7,389 nt of DNA from an uncultured Pirellula sp. GTDB taxonomy: Bacteria > Planctomycetota > Planctomycetia > Pirellulales > Pirellulaceae. Under the pieces are notes generated by a model. It was not told where the DNA came from. It saw nothing but the letters and a program-made list of their open reading frames with translations, and ran no database searches. Where the stretch lies: NCBI GenBank assembly GCA_903837255.1, contig CAILTZ010000020.1, positions 1 to 7,389 on the forward strand, read 5' to 3'. Below are positions 1-5,410 of this stretch, piece after piece (the first letter of the stretch is position 1; the number at the start of each line of letters is the position of its first letter). The position numbers and the translations under genes were made by a program.

Positions 1-578
1 CTGAGATGGGGAATCGTTTCAGTACCTACGCCAGCTACTGGATTAAGCAATCGATCAAAAGATCTTTGATCAACTCCTCGAAAACCATCCGCATCCCCGC
101 GTACATGGTCGAGTTGCTCAGCAAATGGCGACGGGCAACGAACCGACTTTCCGATGAGCTCGGGCGGGCACCCACCCAGGAAGAGACGGCACGCTTATTG
201 GGTTTACCCAAGAAAAAACTGCCGATCATCAAGAAGGCGATTCAGATCCACAATGCGACTCCTCAAGGGGACCAATCCGAACAGGGCTGGTCGCTCGGTG
301 AGATGGTCGCCGACGAGCGGCTCAAGAGTCCCGACGAGGAGCTTCTGGATCACGATGTTCTCAAGACAGCCTTGGATCTGATCGGAACCCTCGATCCCCG
401 CGAAGCGACAATACTTCGGATGCGTTTTGGCCTCAACGATACCCCGCCCCATACGCTCAAAGAGATCGGCCTGGAGTTGGGGTTGACTCGCGAAAGAGTC
501 AGGCAGATTGAAACCGAAGCCCTGCAACGTCTGCACCAAGCCTTGAAAGACCCCAAGGAACGCTACGGACTGGCCTGA
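1..578 (+). CDS. Sigma-70 family RNA polymerase sigma factor, 3' part (regions 2.4 to 4)
   Basis: This is the C-terminal part of a sigma factor, which directs RNA polymerase to promoters. The gene enters from the left edge and codons are read from base 3, so the ATG at base 6 is internal. The visible part opens with the region 2.3/2.4 block RFSTYASYWIKQSIKRS, which recognises the -10 element. Region 3 follows (KTIRIPAYMVELL, then GRAPTQEETARLLG). Region 4 has LDPREATILRMRFGL and the helix-turn-helix TLKEIGLELGLTRERVRQIE at about residues 150-169, which contacts the -35 element. The short region 3.2 linker and the tail ending ERYGLA, rather than the usual primary-sigma ending, suggest a group 2 (RpoS/SigB-like) factor rather than the housekeeping RpoD. 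That assignment is an inference because the N-terminus is missing. The Gln of the -10 helix is kept, but the Thr found at E. coli position 440 is Lys. Confidence 0.93.
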   Translation, partial: EMGNRFSTYASYWIKQSIKRSLINSSKTIRIPAYMVELLSKWRRATNRLSDELGRAPTQEETARLLGLPKKKLPIIKKAIQIHNATPQGDQSEQGWSLGEMVADERLKSPDEELLDHDVLKTALDLIGTLDPREATILRMRFGLNDTPPHTLKEIGLELGLTRERVRQIETEALQRLHQALKDPKERYGLA

Positions 579-673
579 TAACCCGCTTGGCCAGCCCGAT
601 TTTCTGCCCCCGAATGGGGCTTGAGCGATTTTCAAAAAAATCCCTGGAAAACCCTAGACGATAGACCTGGGGT
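570..673 (+). terminator. Weak stem-loops after the sigma factor gene, possible terminator
   Basis: Three small stem-loops follow the sigma factor stop codon. CTGGCC (570-575) pairs with GGCCAG (589-594) around the stop codon. GCCCC (606-610) pairs with GGGGC (616-620) over a five-base loop, with a short T-rich stretch at 629-632. ACCCTAG (651-657) pairs with CTGGGGT (667-673) with one G-U pair. None has a good U tract directly after the stem, so intrinsic termination is only a possibility. I see nothing else convincing in the gap up to base 861 apart from the TTAGAATG element listed separately. Confidence 0.25.
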
Positions 674-802
674 GGGCATAGGATTGCGACGTGGATCACT
701 TCTGAATTCACGTTAGTTAGGAGTCTTTCGGCCAGTGAAGGTCAACTGCTTACGTCCAGCGCGTTTCGTGCTTGGAACAAATCCAAAACCACCACAGTTC
801 GA

Positions 803-810
803 TTAGAATG
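803..810 (+). promoter_or_regulatory. Candidate -10 element TTAGAATG upstream of the small membrane protein gene
   Basis: TAGAAT matches TATAAT at five of six positions and lies 58 bases before the start codon at 862. The same octamer TTAGAATG occurs at 2850-2857, 61 bases before the Pup-like start. I find no good -35 hexamer at 16-18 bases upstream of either copy, so promoter function is an inference from the repetition and placement. Confidence 0.3.
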
Positions 811-861
811 ATTGTCCCGGCCCTCGAATCCTCCGACAGCCATTCCTTGAGATCTTAGCCG

Positions 862-1173
862 ATGATGGAAAGAGCAAACCAACCCTGGAATTATTTCCCT
901 TCATTCCTTGACGACCCCGTTGTGAAAACACTCATCGGGATTGTCCTTTTGGTAATTGTGAGTTTGATCGCTTTGTACGGTTTATCCCGTCTGCGTAGTA
1001 TTAATGCTCACAATCTGCAAATCGAGGACGTCGTTCGGAGGAATTTTGAAGAAATGAGAACCGAAGGTGACTTGGACGAACAGGAATTCCGAAAGATTGA
1101 GGCGTTGCTAGCGAGAAACACATCGAGCGATCAACGAACTGAATTGACGAACCCGCAATCGCCCAACCCATGA
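862..1173 (+). CDS. Small single-pass membrane protein with SHOCT-like C-terminal tail
   Basis: This is a 103-residue protein with no assigned function. A hydrophobic helix at about residues 21-42 (from VKTLIGIVLLVIVSLIALYG) is followed by Arg-rich residues, which predicts one membrane span with the C-terminus in the cytoplasm. The segment at about 61-84 (NFEEMRTEGDLDEQEFRKIE, then ALLA) resembles the SHOCT-type short helical hairpin, whose pattern is a helix, a Gly turn, then Asp/Ser-x-Glu-Glu-Phe and Leu-Leu. The last 18 residues are polar and probably disordered. Start codons at 862 and 865 are adjacent and neither has a strong ribosome binding site. It stands alone, about 280 bases after the sigma gene and 309 bases before clpX, so it may have its own promoter. 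Confidence 0.7.
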   Translation: MMERANQPWNYFPSFLDDPVVKTLIGIVLLVIVSLIALYGLSRLRSINAHNLQIEDVVRRNFEEMRTEGDLDEQEFRKIEALLARNTSSDQRTELTNPQSPNP

Positions 1174-1482
1174 CGAGTTCAAAGCCAACATGAAAATGAT
1201 GGCTTGCGAAGTGTTTCGTGTGGTAAGATGAACTGCGGATAGGATGCATCGTCATTGATCCATTAGCAACCAAGATCGGTCTGGGAGGCCGCACCTGCGA
1301 GTTTACTCGCAGGAAACCAACACCCAAAAGCTCGAAAGCCATGGCACGGATTGCCGGTTTGAAAGAACGTCGAGAATAACTCTTCTCGAACCCCACAAAC
1401 CATCGAGCAACCAACCCGTGTCCCCGTCGCGAATTGCGATGCACCGTAAGCATCCCGAGACGCGATAGAATTGGAGTCGAGT
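1174..1482 (+). other. clpX leader region with two perfect inverted repeats
   Basis: This 309-base gap holds no credible gene. It carries a perfect 8-bp hairpin (CCTGCGAG 1294-1301, loop TTTA, CTCGCAGG 1306-1313). It also carries a perfect 7-bp hairpin (TCGAGAA 1370-1376, six-base loop, TTCTCGA 1383-1389). A competing pairing of GGTTTGA (1356-1362) with TCGAACC (1386-1392) would exclude the second hairpin. Neither hairpin is followed by a T run, so they do not look like terminators. They may be operators or structure in the clpX mRNA leader. I could not find a confident -35/-10 pair. Confidence 0.5.
1473..1476 (+). promoter_or_regulatory. Ribosome binding site of clpX (GGAG)
   Basis: GGAG lies six bases before the ATG at 1483. 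This decides for that start over the in-frame TTG at 1471, which has no such site and would overlap the motif. Confidence 0.75.
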
Positions 1483-2769
1483 ATGACGTCAGGTAAGGAT
1501 GTAGTGGCCGGCAGGAGAACCTCTGGCAATAATAACACCAAGAAAAACTGCTCTTTTTGTCGCAAAAGCTATAGGGATGTCGGCCCACTGGTAGAAGGGC
1601 CAGGCGAAGTCTACATCTGCGGGGAATGCATCGAACTGTGCTCCTCGATGCTCGAGCAAGAACAACGTCGACGAGGGCCGACGAAAAAACTCTTTGGCGA
1701 CATCCCAACGCCCCGCTCCATCGTTGACCACCTCGATCAATACGTTATCGGCCAGAACCAGACCAAGCGAGCGTTGGCCGTCGCAGTCCACAACCATTAC
1801 AAGCGACTCAGCTCCGATTGGGAAGGGGGCGATATCGAGATCGAGAAATCGAACATTCTTTTGGTTGGACCCACCGGCAGCGGCAAAACCTTGATCGCCA
1901 GAACTCTGGCCAAAATGCTCAATGTCCCTTTTGCGATCGGTGATGCCACGACCCTGACCGAAGCCGGATATGTTGGCGAAGACGTCGAGAACCTACTGTT
2001 AAAGCTCTTGCACGCCGCCGACTTCGATATCGATGCCGCCCAGCGAGGAATCCTATACATCGATGAAATCGACAAGATCGGCAAGACCAGTCAAAATGTA
2101 TCGATCACGCGCGATGTCTCAGGAGAAGGTGTCCAACAAGCCCTGCTCAAAATGCTCGAAGGGACCGTCGCTAACGTGCCACCCCAAGGTGGACGCAAGC
2201 ATCCCGAACAGCAGTACATCCAAATGGATACCACAAACATCCTGTTCATCTGCGGCGGTACCTTCGTCGGTATCGACGAAATCATCTCCAAACGACTCGG
2301 AAAGAAATCGCTTGGCTTCGGACCAGGTGCAACAACCAGAGAGGAAAAGGACGTCGCTACGCTCCTCGGACAAGTCCACTCGGACGATATCCTCGAGTTT
2401 GGCATGATCCCCGAACTCATCGGCCGCCTGCCGGTCGTCACCGCCTTGGCCCCACTGGATGTCTCAGGATTGGTCAAAGTCCTCACGGAACCCAAAAACG
2501 CACTGGTCAAACAGTACCAAGCCCTCTTCGGGATGGAGAACTGCCAGTTGCAATTCACAGAGAATGCCCTGATGGCCATCGCCAAAAAAGCTCACACCAA
2601 GAGCGTCGGCGCCCGTGGCCTCAGAAGCATCGTCGAAGAGATCATGATGGATATCATGTTCGATCTCCCAGAACAGGAAGAAGGTACTCTCTACACGATC
2701 GATCTCGACGAACAAACCGGCAAAGTTGTTCCGACCAAGGCCCAGCCGCAACGCAAGGAAAGCGCTTAG
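1483..2769 (+). CDS. clpX: ATP-dependent Clp protease ATP-binding subunit ClpX
   Basis: ClpX is the hexameric AAA+ unfoldase that recognises tagged or damaged cytoplasmic proteins, unfolds them with ATP and threads them into ClpP. The 428-residue length is normal. The N-terminal zinc-binding domain has Cys23-x2-Cys26 and Cys46-x2-Cys49. Further motifs are Walker A GPTGSGKT (129-136), pore loop GYVG (162-165), Walker B ILYIDE (190-195), the RKH pore motif (238-240), arginine finger in PELIGRLP (Arg315) and sensor II GARGLR (376-381). The ClpP-docking tripeptide is Leu-Gly-Phe (277-279), an accepted variant of Ile-Gly-Phe, so the protein should still dock on ClpP. No clpP or tig lies directly upstream, unlike the common tig-clpP-clpX order. 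The gene is followed by a strong hairpin, so it is probably a single-gene unit. Confidence 0.98.
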   Translation: MTSGKDVVAGRRTSGNNNTKKNCSFCRKSYRDVGPLVEGPGEVYICGECIELCSSMLEQEQRRRGPTKKLFGDIPTPRSIVDHLDQYVIGQNQTKRALAVAVHNHYKRLSSDWEGGDIEIEKSNILLVGPTGSGKTLIARTLAKMLNVPFAIGDATTLTEAGYVGEDVENLLLKLLHAADFDIDAAQRGILYIDEIDKIGKTSQNVSITRDVSGEGVQQALLKMLEGTVANVPPQGGRKHPEQQYIQMDTTNILFICGGTFVGIDEIISKRLGKKSLGFGPGATTREEKDVATLLGQVHSDDILEFGMIPELIGRLPVVTALAPLDVSGLVKVLTEPKNALVKQYQALFGMENCQLQFTENALMAIAKKAHTKSVGARGLRSIVEEIMMDIMFDLPEQEEGTLYTIDLDEQTGKVVPTKAQPQRKESA

Positions 2770-2819
2770 CCGGAAAAACTCTAGTCCGCAATTCGTCAGA
2801 ATCCCCCCGATTTTTACCG

Positions 2820-2846
2820 CCCGGCTAGTGTAAGCCACTGGCCGGG
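2820..2846 (+). terminator. Strong 11-bp hairpin after clpX, probable terminator
   Basis: CCCGGCTAGTG (2820-2830) pairs with CACTGGCCGGG (2836-2846) across a five-base loop, with only one U-G pair in eleven. It begins 50 bases after the clpX stop and is followed by ACTTTAG, a short T run. The stem is strong but the U tract is poor, so it may be a terminator or attenuator separating clpX from the Pup-like gene. Confidence 0.55.
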
Positions 2847-2849
2847 ACT

Positions 2850-2857
2850 TTAGAATG
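2850..2857 (+). promoter_or_regulatory. Candidate -10 element TTAGAATG upstream of the Pup-like gene
   Basis: This is the second copy of the octamer seen at 803-810. It lies just after the clpX hairpin and 61 bases before the Pup-like start. No clear -35 is visible, since that position falls inside the hairpin. Promoter function is inferred from the shared sequence and spacing. Confidence 0.3.
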
Positions 2858-2862
2858 CATGT

Positions 2863-2896
2863 GTGCAAGCGAGCGTGCAAGCAAGAGCGTGCAAGC
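2863..2896 (+). repeat. Three direct repeats of GTGCAAGC in the leader of the Pup-like gene
   Basis: GTGCAAGC occurs at 2863-2870, 2875-2882 and 2889-2896, with start-to-start steps of 12 and 14 bases. The last two copies share the longer 12-mer GAGCGTGCAAGC (2871-2882 and 2885-2896). The array ends four bases before the ribosome binding site, so it lies in the likely 5' untranslated region. It could be an operator, a binding site for an RNA-binding protein, or a simple slippage product. Confidence 0.7.
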
Positions 2897-2899
2897 AAT

Positions 2900-2904
2900 G
2901 GGAG
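2900..2904 (+). promoter_or_regulatory. Ribosome binding site of the Pup-like gene (GGGAG)
   Basis: GGGAG lies seven bases before the ATG at 2912 and sets that start. The earlier in-frame ATG at 2855 would add 19 residues encoded by the repeat array and has no such site. Confidence 0.7.
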
Positions 2905-2911
2905 TGGATCG

Positions 2912-3124
2912 ATGAACAGTGAGCCAATCGAAACTCAAAAGCAATCAGATCCGACCAGTGCATCGGCACCTGATTCAAACAGCCCCGCCGAACCCTCCGC
3001 AGCTTTCACATCCGTCTCGATCGAAAATCGATTGAAAGCTTGGGTGAAGTTCGTTGAGAAAGATACTCAGACGCAAGTCCAAGAATATTTGGAACAGATC
3101 GACGCAGGCCAAAGCGGCGAATAA
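2912..3124 (+). CDS. Pup/UBact-like small protein modifier (predicted)
   Basis: This 70-residue protein probably serves as a protein tag. Pup-type modifiers are joined through the side chain of their C-terminal Glu to Lys residues of targets by PafA. Residues 1-34 are polar and rich in Ser, Pro, Glu and Ala, so probably disordered. Residues 36-62 form a charged amphipathic helix (IENRLKAWVKFVEKDTQTQV, then QEYLEQ). The end is AGQSGE. The pattern FVEKDTQTQVQEYLEQ, then a flexible linker, then Gly-Glu resembles the end of Mycobacterium Pup (VLEENAEDFVRAYVQ, then GGQ). The Ser/Thr-Gly-Glu ending also recalls UBact proteins of Gram-negative bacteria. A terminal Glu would need no Dop deamidation. 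The overlapping downstream gene is a PafA/Dop relative, which is the strongest support. Sequence identity alone would be too weak for a short protein, so the call rests on architecture plus context. Confidence 0.72.
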   Translation: MNSEPIETQKQSDPTSASAPDSNSPAEPSAAFTSVSIENRLKAWVKFVEKDTQTQVQEYLEQIDAGQSGE

Positions 3125-4799
3125 GCCTCGGGTCCTCCATCGATTCCTTGGACTCGAATCCGAAATGTTCTGTCGGCATCCCAAAGATGCTCGCAAAGAC
3201 TCCCACGAAGAGCTCTCTTGCATCCTGCGCTCGATTGCCACCCGATTGCCAATCGCCCCGAGTCATCATGCGCTGCGATGGTTTCTTGCCAACGGATCCG
3301 GTCTCTCGCTCGAGTTGGGTGGATCGGCCGATCTGTCCAAGGCATTGATCGAAATTGCTACTCCCGAAACACGTAGCCCCCGGGAAGTAGTAATCTACCA
3401 ACTAGCCAACGATGGACTCCTCCAAGCGGCCCTTGAATCCAATAGACCGCCCGAAGAATGGTCGCTCATCAAATCCAATAGCGATGCGTATGGACATACT
3501 TTAGGCCAGCACGAATCGTATGATATGCGGATCGCACAAGGAGGCTGGCTCGTCGCCTGGTGGTGCGGACTCTTGCTCCTGCTCTTGCCTCTTGCTCTGT
3601 ACCGACTTCTAGCAAGCCTCTGGCTAGGTTGCATGCTCTTGATGTCGATATGCCTGAGAGGCTTGCAGGGTGCCCAAGGCTCTAGCGAATCGACCTCGAC
3701 CAAACTGGACGATCTGAAAAATCATGAGTCCCTTTTTGGCTTCCCGATAGCTCCTTGGCAATGGCTCCTTGCGTCCTCCGTACTGCGTCGATTGCACGCT
3801 CCAATCGTTTTGCTTTTTGGCTGGCTGGTCGCCGCCGTCGCCCTGCGACCTCACCGAAGAAATGCTTCAGCATTCCTAGCTACTAGGTGTCTCTTGGACG
3901 GTGCCGGACACTTGGATCCAGAGTCCAGGTTCTGGATCTCATCCCGTGCTGCTGTCGTCGATCGAGTGATCGGCTTTGGAAGCTACGACAAGCATCGGCC
4001 GATTTTTCGCTGTGATCCACTCCTGCGAAAGTTACTCTCGGGCCCATTTTGGAGCCTCGACCAATACCTGAAATTATTCCAGCCGATTCAGCGAATCGAG
4101 ATCGCTATCGGCGATTCAGGGATGTGCCAACAATCGCAGTGGCTCAGGCTCGGCTCAACCGCGTTGGTTCTGGATTGGGTAGAGCAAACAGATGCCCCAA
4201 ACGTCATCCGGCTGCGTTCCGTCACACAATCGATCCAGGAGTTCGCTCGCGACTGGATGCTGGTCCGATCGGTTCAAGATCGCGTGGGGAACGACTTTAG
4301 AGCACGCGAGATTTCCAGAACGTACTTAAGGTCGCTCAAGAGTTGGCTCGACAAGCGATCTGACGTGCCTCGCGAGGCCTGGGAGATCATCGAGCTCTGG
4401 CAGATGACCCTTAACCAGATCGATACCATCCCCAAGAATCAAGGCCAACTACCAATGATGCTTGTCGGTAGACTCGACTGGGTCAGCAAGTTATGGCTGA
4501 TTCAACAGCTCGACAAGAGTACCGATTGGAGCATCAAGAAAAAAATTGATATCCGGTACCATGAGCTTTCTGAGCAGGGTTATTTTCGGCAGCTCCAAGA
4601 GGTCCTGCAGTTACCCCCACTCATCAGCGATCGCGAGATCCAAAAAGCAATGCGTGTTCCACCGACAGACTCCCCGGCCTGGAGACGCGGAAACTTGATC
4701 CGTGAACTCTCCGATTCCGATTCGGAACTTGTCGTGGACTGGGAATCCGCCACATACGAATTGGAAAATGTGTCCTATCGGATCCCGTTCCGCCGCTGA
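3054..4799 (+). CDS. PafA/Dop-family Pup ligase-like protein with a hydrophobic, probably membrane-spanning insert
   Basis: PafA uses ATP to activate the terminal Glu of Pup and join it to a substrate Lys. Family blocks are present in order: LGLESE (32-37; PafA MGIETE), WFLANGSGLSLELG (76-89), IEIATPE (99-105), KSNSDAYGHTLGQHESY (140-156; PafA KNNTDSAGNSYGCHENY), AFLATRCLLDGAG (273-285), RPIF (315-318), AIGDSGM then LRLGSTALVLDWVE (351-377), and near the C-terminus IELWQMTLNQID, LDWVSKLWL, and AMRVPPTDSPAWRRG. The 40-residue gap between the first two blocks is too short for the Dop loop, which favours a ligase. At 581 residues it exceeds the usual 450-500 because about 100 residues (about 162-272) are inserted, with hydrophobic stretches at 164-201 and 235-264. 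The catalytic Asp position appears to be Glu87, and the NTRDEPHAD block is reduced. The TTG start at 3054 is the only standard start before LGLESE and overlaps the Pup-like gene by 71 bases. The C-terminal end looks somewhat Dop-like. Confidence 0.82.
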   Translation: MRKILRRKSKNIWNRSTQAKAANKPRVLHRFLGLESEMFCRHPKDARKDSHEELSCILRSIATRLPIAPSHHALRWFLANGSGLSLELGGSADLSKALIEIATPETRSPREVVIYQLANDGLLQAALESNRPPEEWSLIKSNSDAYGHTLGQHESYDMRIAQGGWLVAWWCGLLLLLLPLALYRLLASLWLGCMLLMSICLRGLQGAQGSSESTSTKLDDLKNHESLFGFPIAPWQWLLASSVLRRLHAPIVLLFGWLVAAVALRPHRRNASAFLATRCLLDGAGHLDPESRFWISSRAAVVDRVIGFGSYDKHRPIFRCDPLLRKLLSGPFWSLDQYLKLFQPIQRIEIAIGDSGMCQQSQWLRLGSTALVLDWVEQTDAPNVIRLRSVTQSIQEFARDWMLVRSVQDRVGNDFRAREISRTYLRSLKSWLDKRSDVPREAWEIIELWQMTLNQIDTIPKNQGQLPMMLVGRLDWVSKLWLIQQLDKSTDWSIKKKIDIRYHELSEQGYFRQLQEVLQLPPLISDREIQKAMRVPPTDSPAWRRGNLIRELSDSDSELVVDWESATYELENVSYRIPFRR

Positions 4800-4838
4800 G
4801 CGGACGCGATGTTGCCATGGCGAATCAAACGAAATCCC

Positions 4839-4867
4839 TTAACATCGCTTGATTCTAGGCCTAGATA
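4839..4867 (+). promoter_or_regulatory. Candidate tRNA-Gly promoter overlapping a 12-bp palindrome
   Basis: TTAACA (4839-4844) is a good -35 match and lies 17 bases before TAGATA (4862-4867), a weak -10 match. The perfect palindrome TCTAGGCCTAGA (4854-4865) fills the end of the spacer and part of the -10. An alternative pair is TTGATT (4849-4854) with TACCCT (4871-4876). The palindrome is certain; the promoter reading is tentative. Confidence 0.35.
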
Positions 4868-4904
4868 CGATACCCTATCTTCCTGCGGCCGGATTGCTAT
4901 GAAT

Positions 4905-4977
4905 GCGGGTGTAACTCAGCGGCTAGAGTGCTAGCTTCCCAAGCTGGAAGTCGTGGGTTCGAATCCCATCACCCGCT
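4905..4977 (+). tRNA. tRNA-Gly (anticodon CCC)
   Basis: A complete cloverleaf of 73 bases is visible. The acceptor stem is GCGGGTG (4905-4911) with CACCCGC (4970-4976). The D stem is ACTC/GAGT and the anticodon stem CTAGC/GCTGG with one T-G pair. The anticodon loop TTCCCAA has CCC at 4938-4940, reading GGG codons. The T arm is GTGGG-TTCGAAT-CCCAT. The discriminator base is T, as usual for bacterial tRNA-Gly. The CCA end is not encoded. It lies about 105 bases after the ligase-like gene and is convergent with the WYL gene. Confidence 0.97.
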
Positions 4978-4978
4978 C

Positions 4979-5266
4979 TTAAGAGGCGCTCTTGGCAGGA
5001 GCAGCCTCCAAGACCCTCAGCTCCATGGGCATGAGGACTTCGTGAGCCGGAACCAACTCGATATGGCTGCATCGATCGAGCTCAAAACGACGCGGATTCT
5101 CACGGCACAAGCATAATGCCAGCAGCGATCGACTATCAGCCATCTTGATCGGACTGACGACCCTCTCGGTCAACTCCCCATCCTTGCTCCGATAACGGAG
5201 TCGAACTGCATAATCGTCTGGACAGTGCATCGCTCGTTGGATGATCGCGTAATCGCTCTTTACCAT
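4979..5266 (-). CDS. Small stand-alone WYL-domain protein
   Basis: This 95-residue protein is nearly all one WYL-like domain, a ligand-sensing fold usually attached to a helix-turn-helix and often involved in regulation. The visible pattern is an N-terminal helix (YAIIQRAMHC), YAVRLRYRSKDGELTERVVSP, then SLLALCLCRENPRRFELDR and IELV. The Trp-Tyr-Leu tripeptide itself is Leu-Leu-Ala here, so the family's name motif is degenerate, but the Arg-Phe-x-Leu-Asp-Arg block is typical. No DNA-binding domain is present in any start version. I chose the ATG at 5264-5266 because the minus strand has GAGGGGG nine bases before it (5276-5282). The ATG at 5273-5275 touches that motif, and a GTG at 5354-5356 would add 30 residues without a binding site. 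It diverges from uxaE, and its stop codon lies one base from the tRNA-Gly 3' end. Confidence 0.68.
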   Translation of the reverse strand: MVKSDYAIIQRAMHCPDDYAVRLRYRSKDGELTERVVSPIKMADSRSLLALCLCRENPRRFELDRCSHIELVPAHEVLMPMELRVLEAAPAKSAS

Positions 5267-5390
5267 GACTTGCATCCCCCTCGTTAAACCCAACTCGGCT
5301 TCGAACCACTCTTGAAAAATCCTCTTACCAACTACTATCGATGGCTGCTTTGACACGTTTGGTCACTGCGCAGCCAGGAATTTGCCTAAA

Positions 5391-5410
5391 CTAGAAAAAA
5401 CTAGAAAAAA
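5391..5410 (+). repeat. Perfect 10-bp tandem repeat with phased A tracts
   Basis: CTAGAAAAAA is repeated twice in tandem (5391-5400 and 5401-5410). Each copy ends in six A residues spaced by about one helical turn, a pattern associated with intrinsically bent DNA. It lies in the divergent region between the WYL gene and uxaE, with a TAGGAT hexamer just after it (5414-5419) that could be a -10. A regulatory role is inferred from position only. Confidence 0.6.

Noticed and set aside
1001..1708. A 235-codon minus-strand open frame spanning the clpX leader and the clpX 5' end.
   Set aside because: Its translation is rich in Arg, Ser and Cys, shows no domain pattern, and overlaps the zinc-finger coding part of clpX.
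2312..2320. Leu-Gly-Phe instead of Ile-Gly-Phe in the ClpP-docking loop of ClpX.
   Set aside because: The docking motif tolerates Leu, Ile or Val at the first position, so this is ordinary variation.
2863..2896. The triple repeat as a CRISPR array.
   Set aside because: Repeat units are only 8-12 bases with 4-6 base gaps, far too short for CRISPR repeats and spacers.
2855..2911. An earlier ATG extending the Pup-like protein by 19 residues.
   Set aside because: It would translate the direct-repeat array, has no ribosome binding site, and GGGAG is correctly placed for the ATG at 2912.
3054..4799. The large protein as a Dop deamidase/depupylase.
   Set aside because: The short distance between the first two conserved blocks leaves no room for the Dop loop, and the tag already ends in Glu. 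Some C-terminal residues look Dop-like, so this is disfavoured rather than excluded.
4905..4977. The tRNA-Gly as an integration site for a mobile element.
   Set aside because: No integrase gene and no second copy of the tRNA 3' end are visible in the window.
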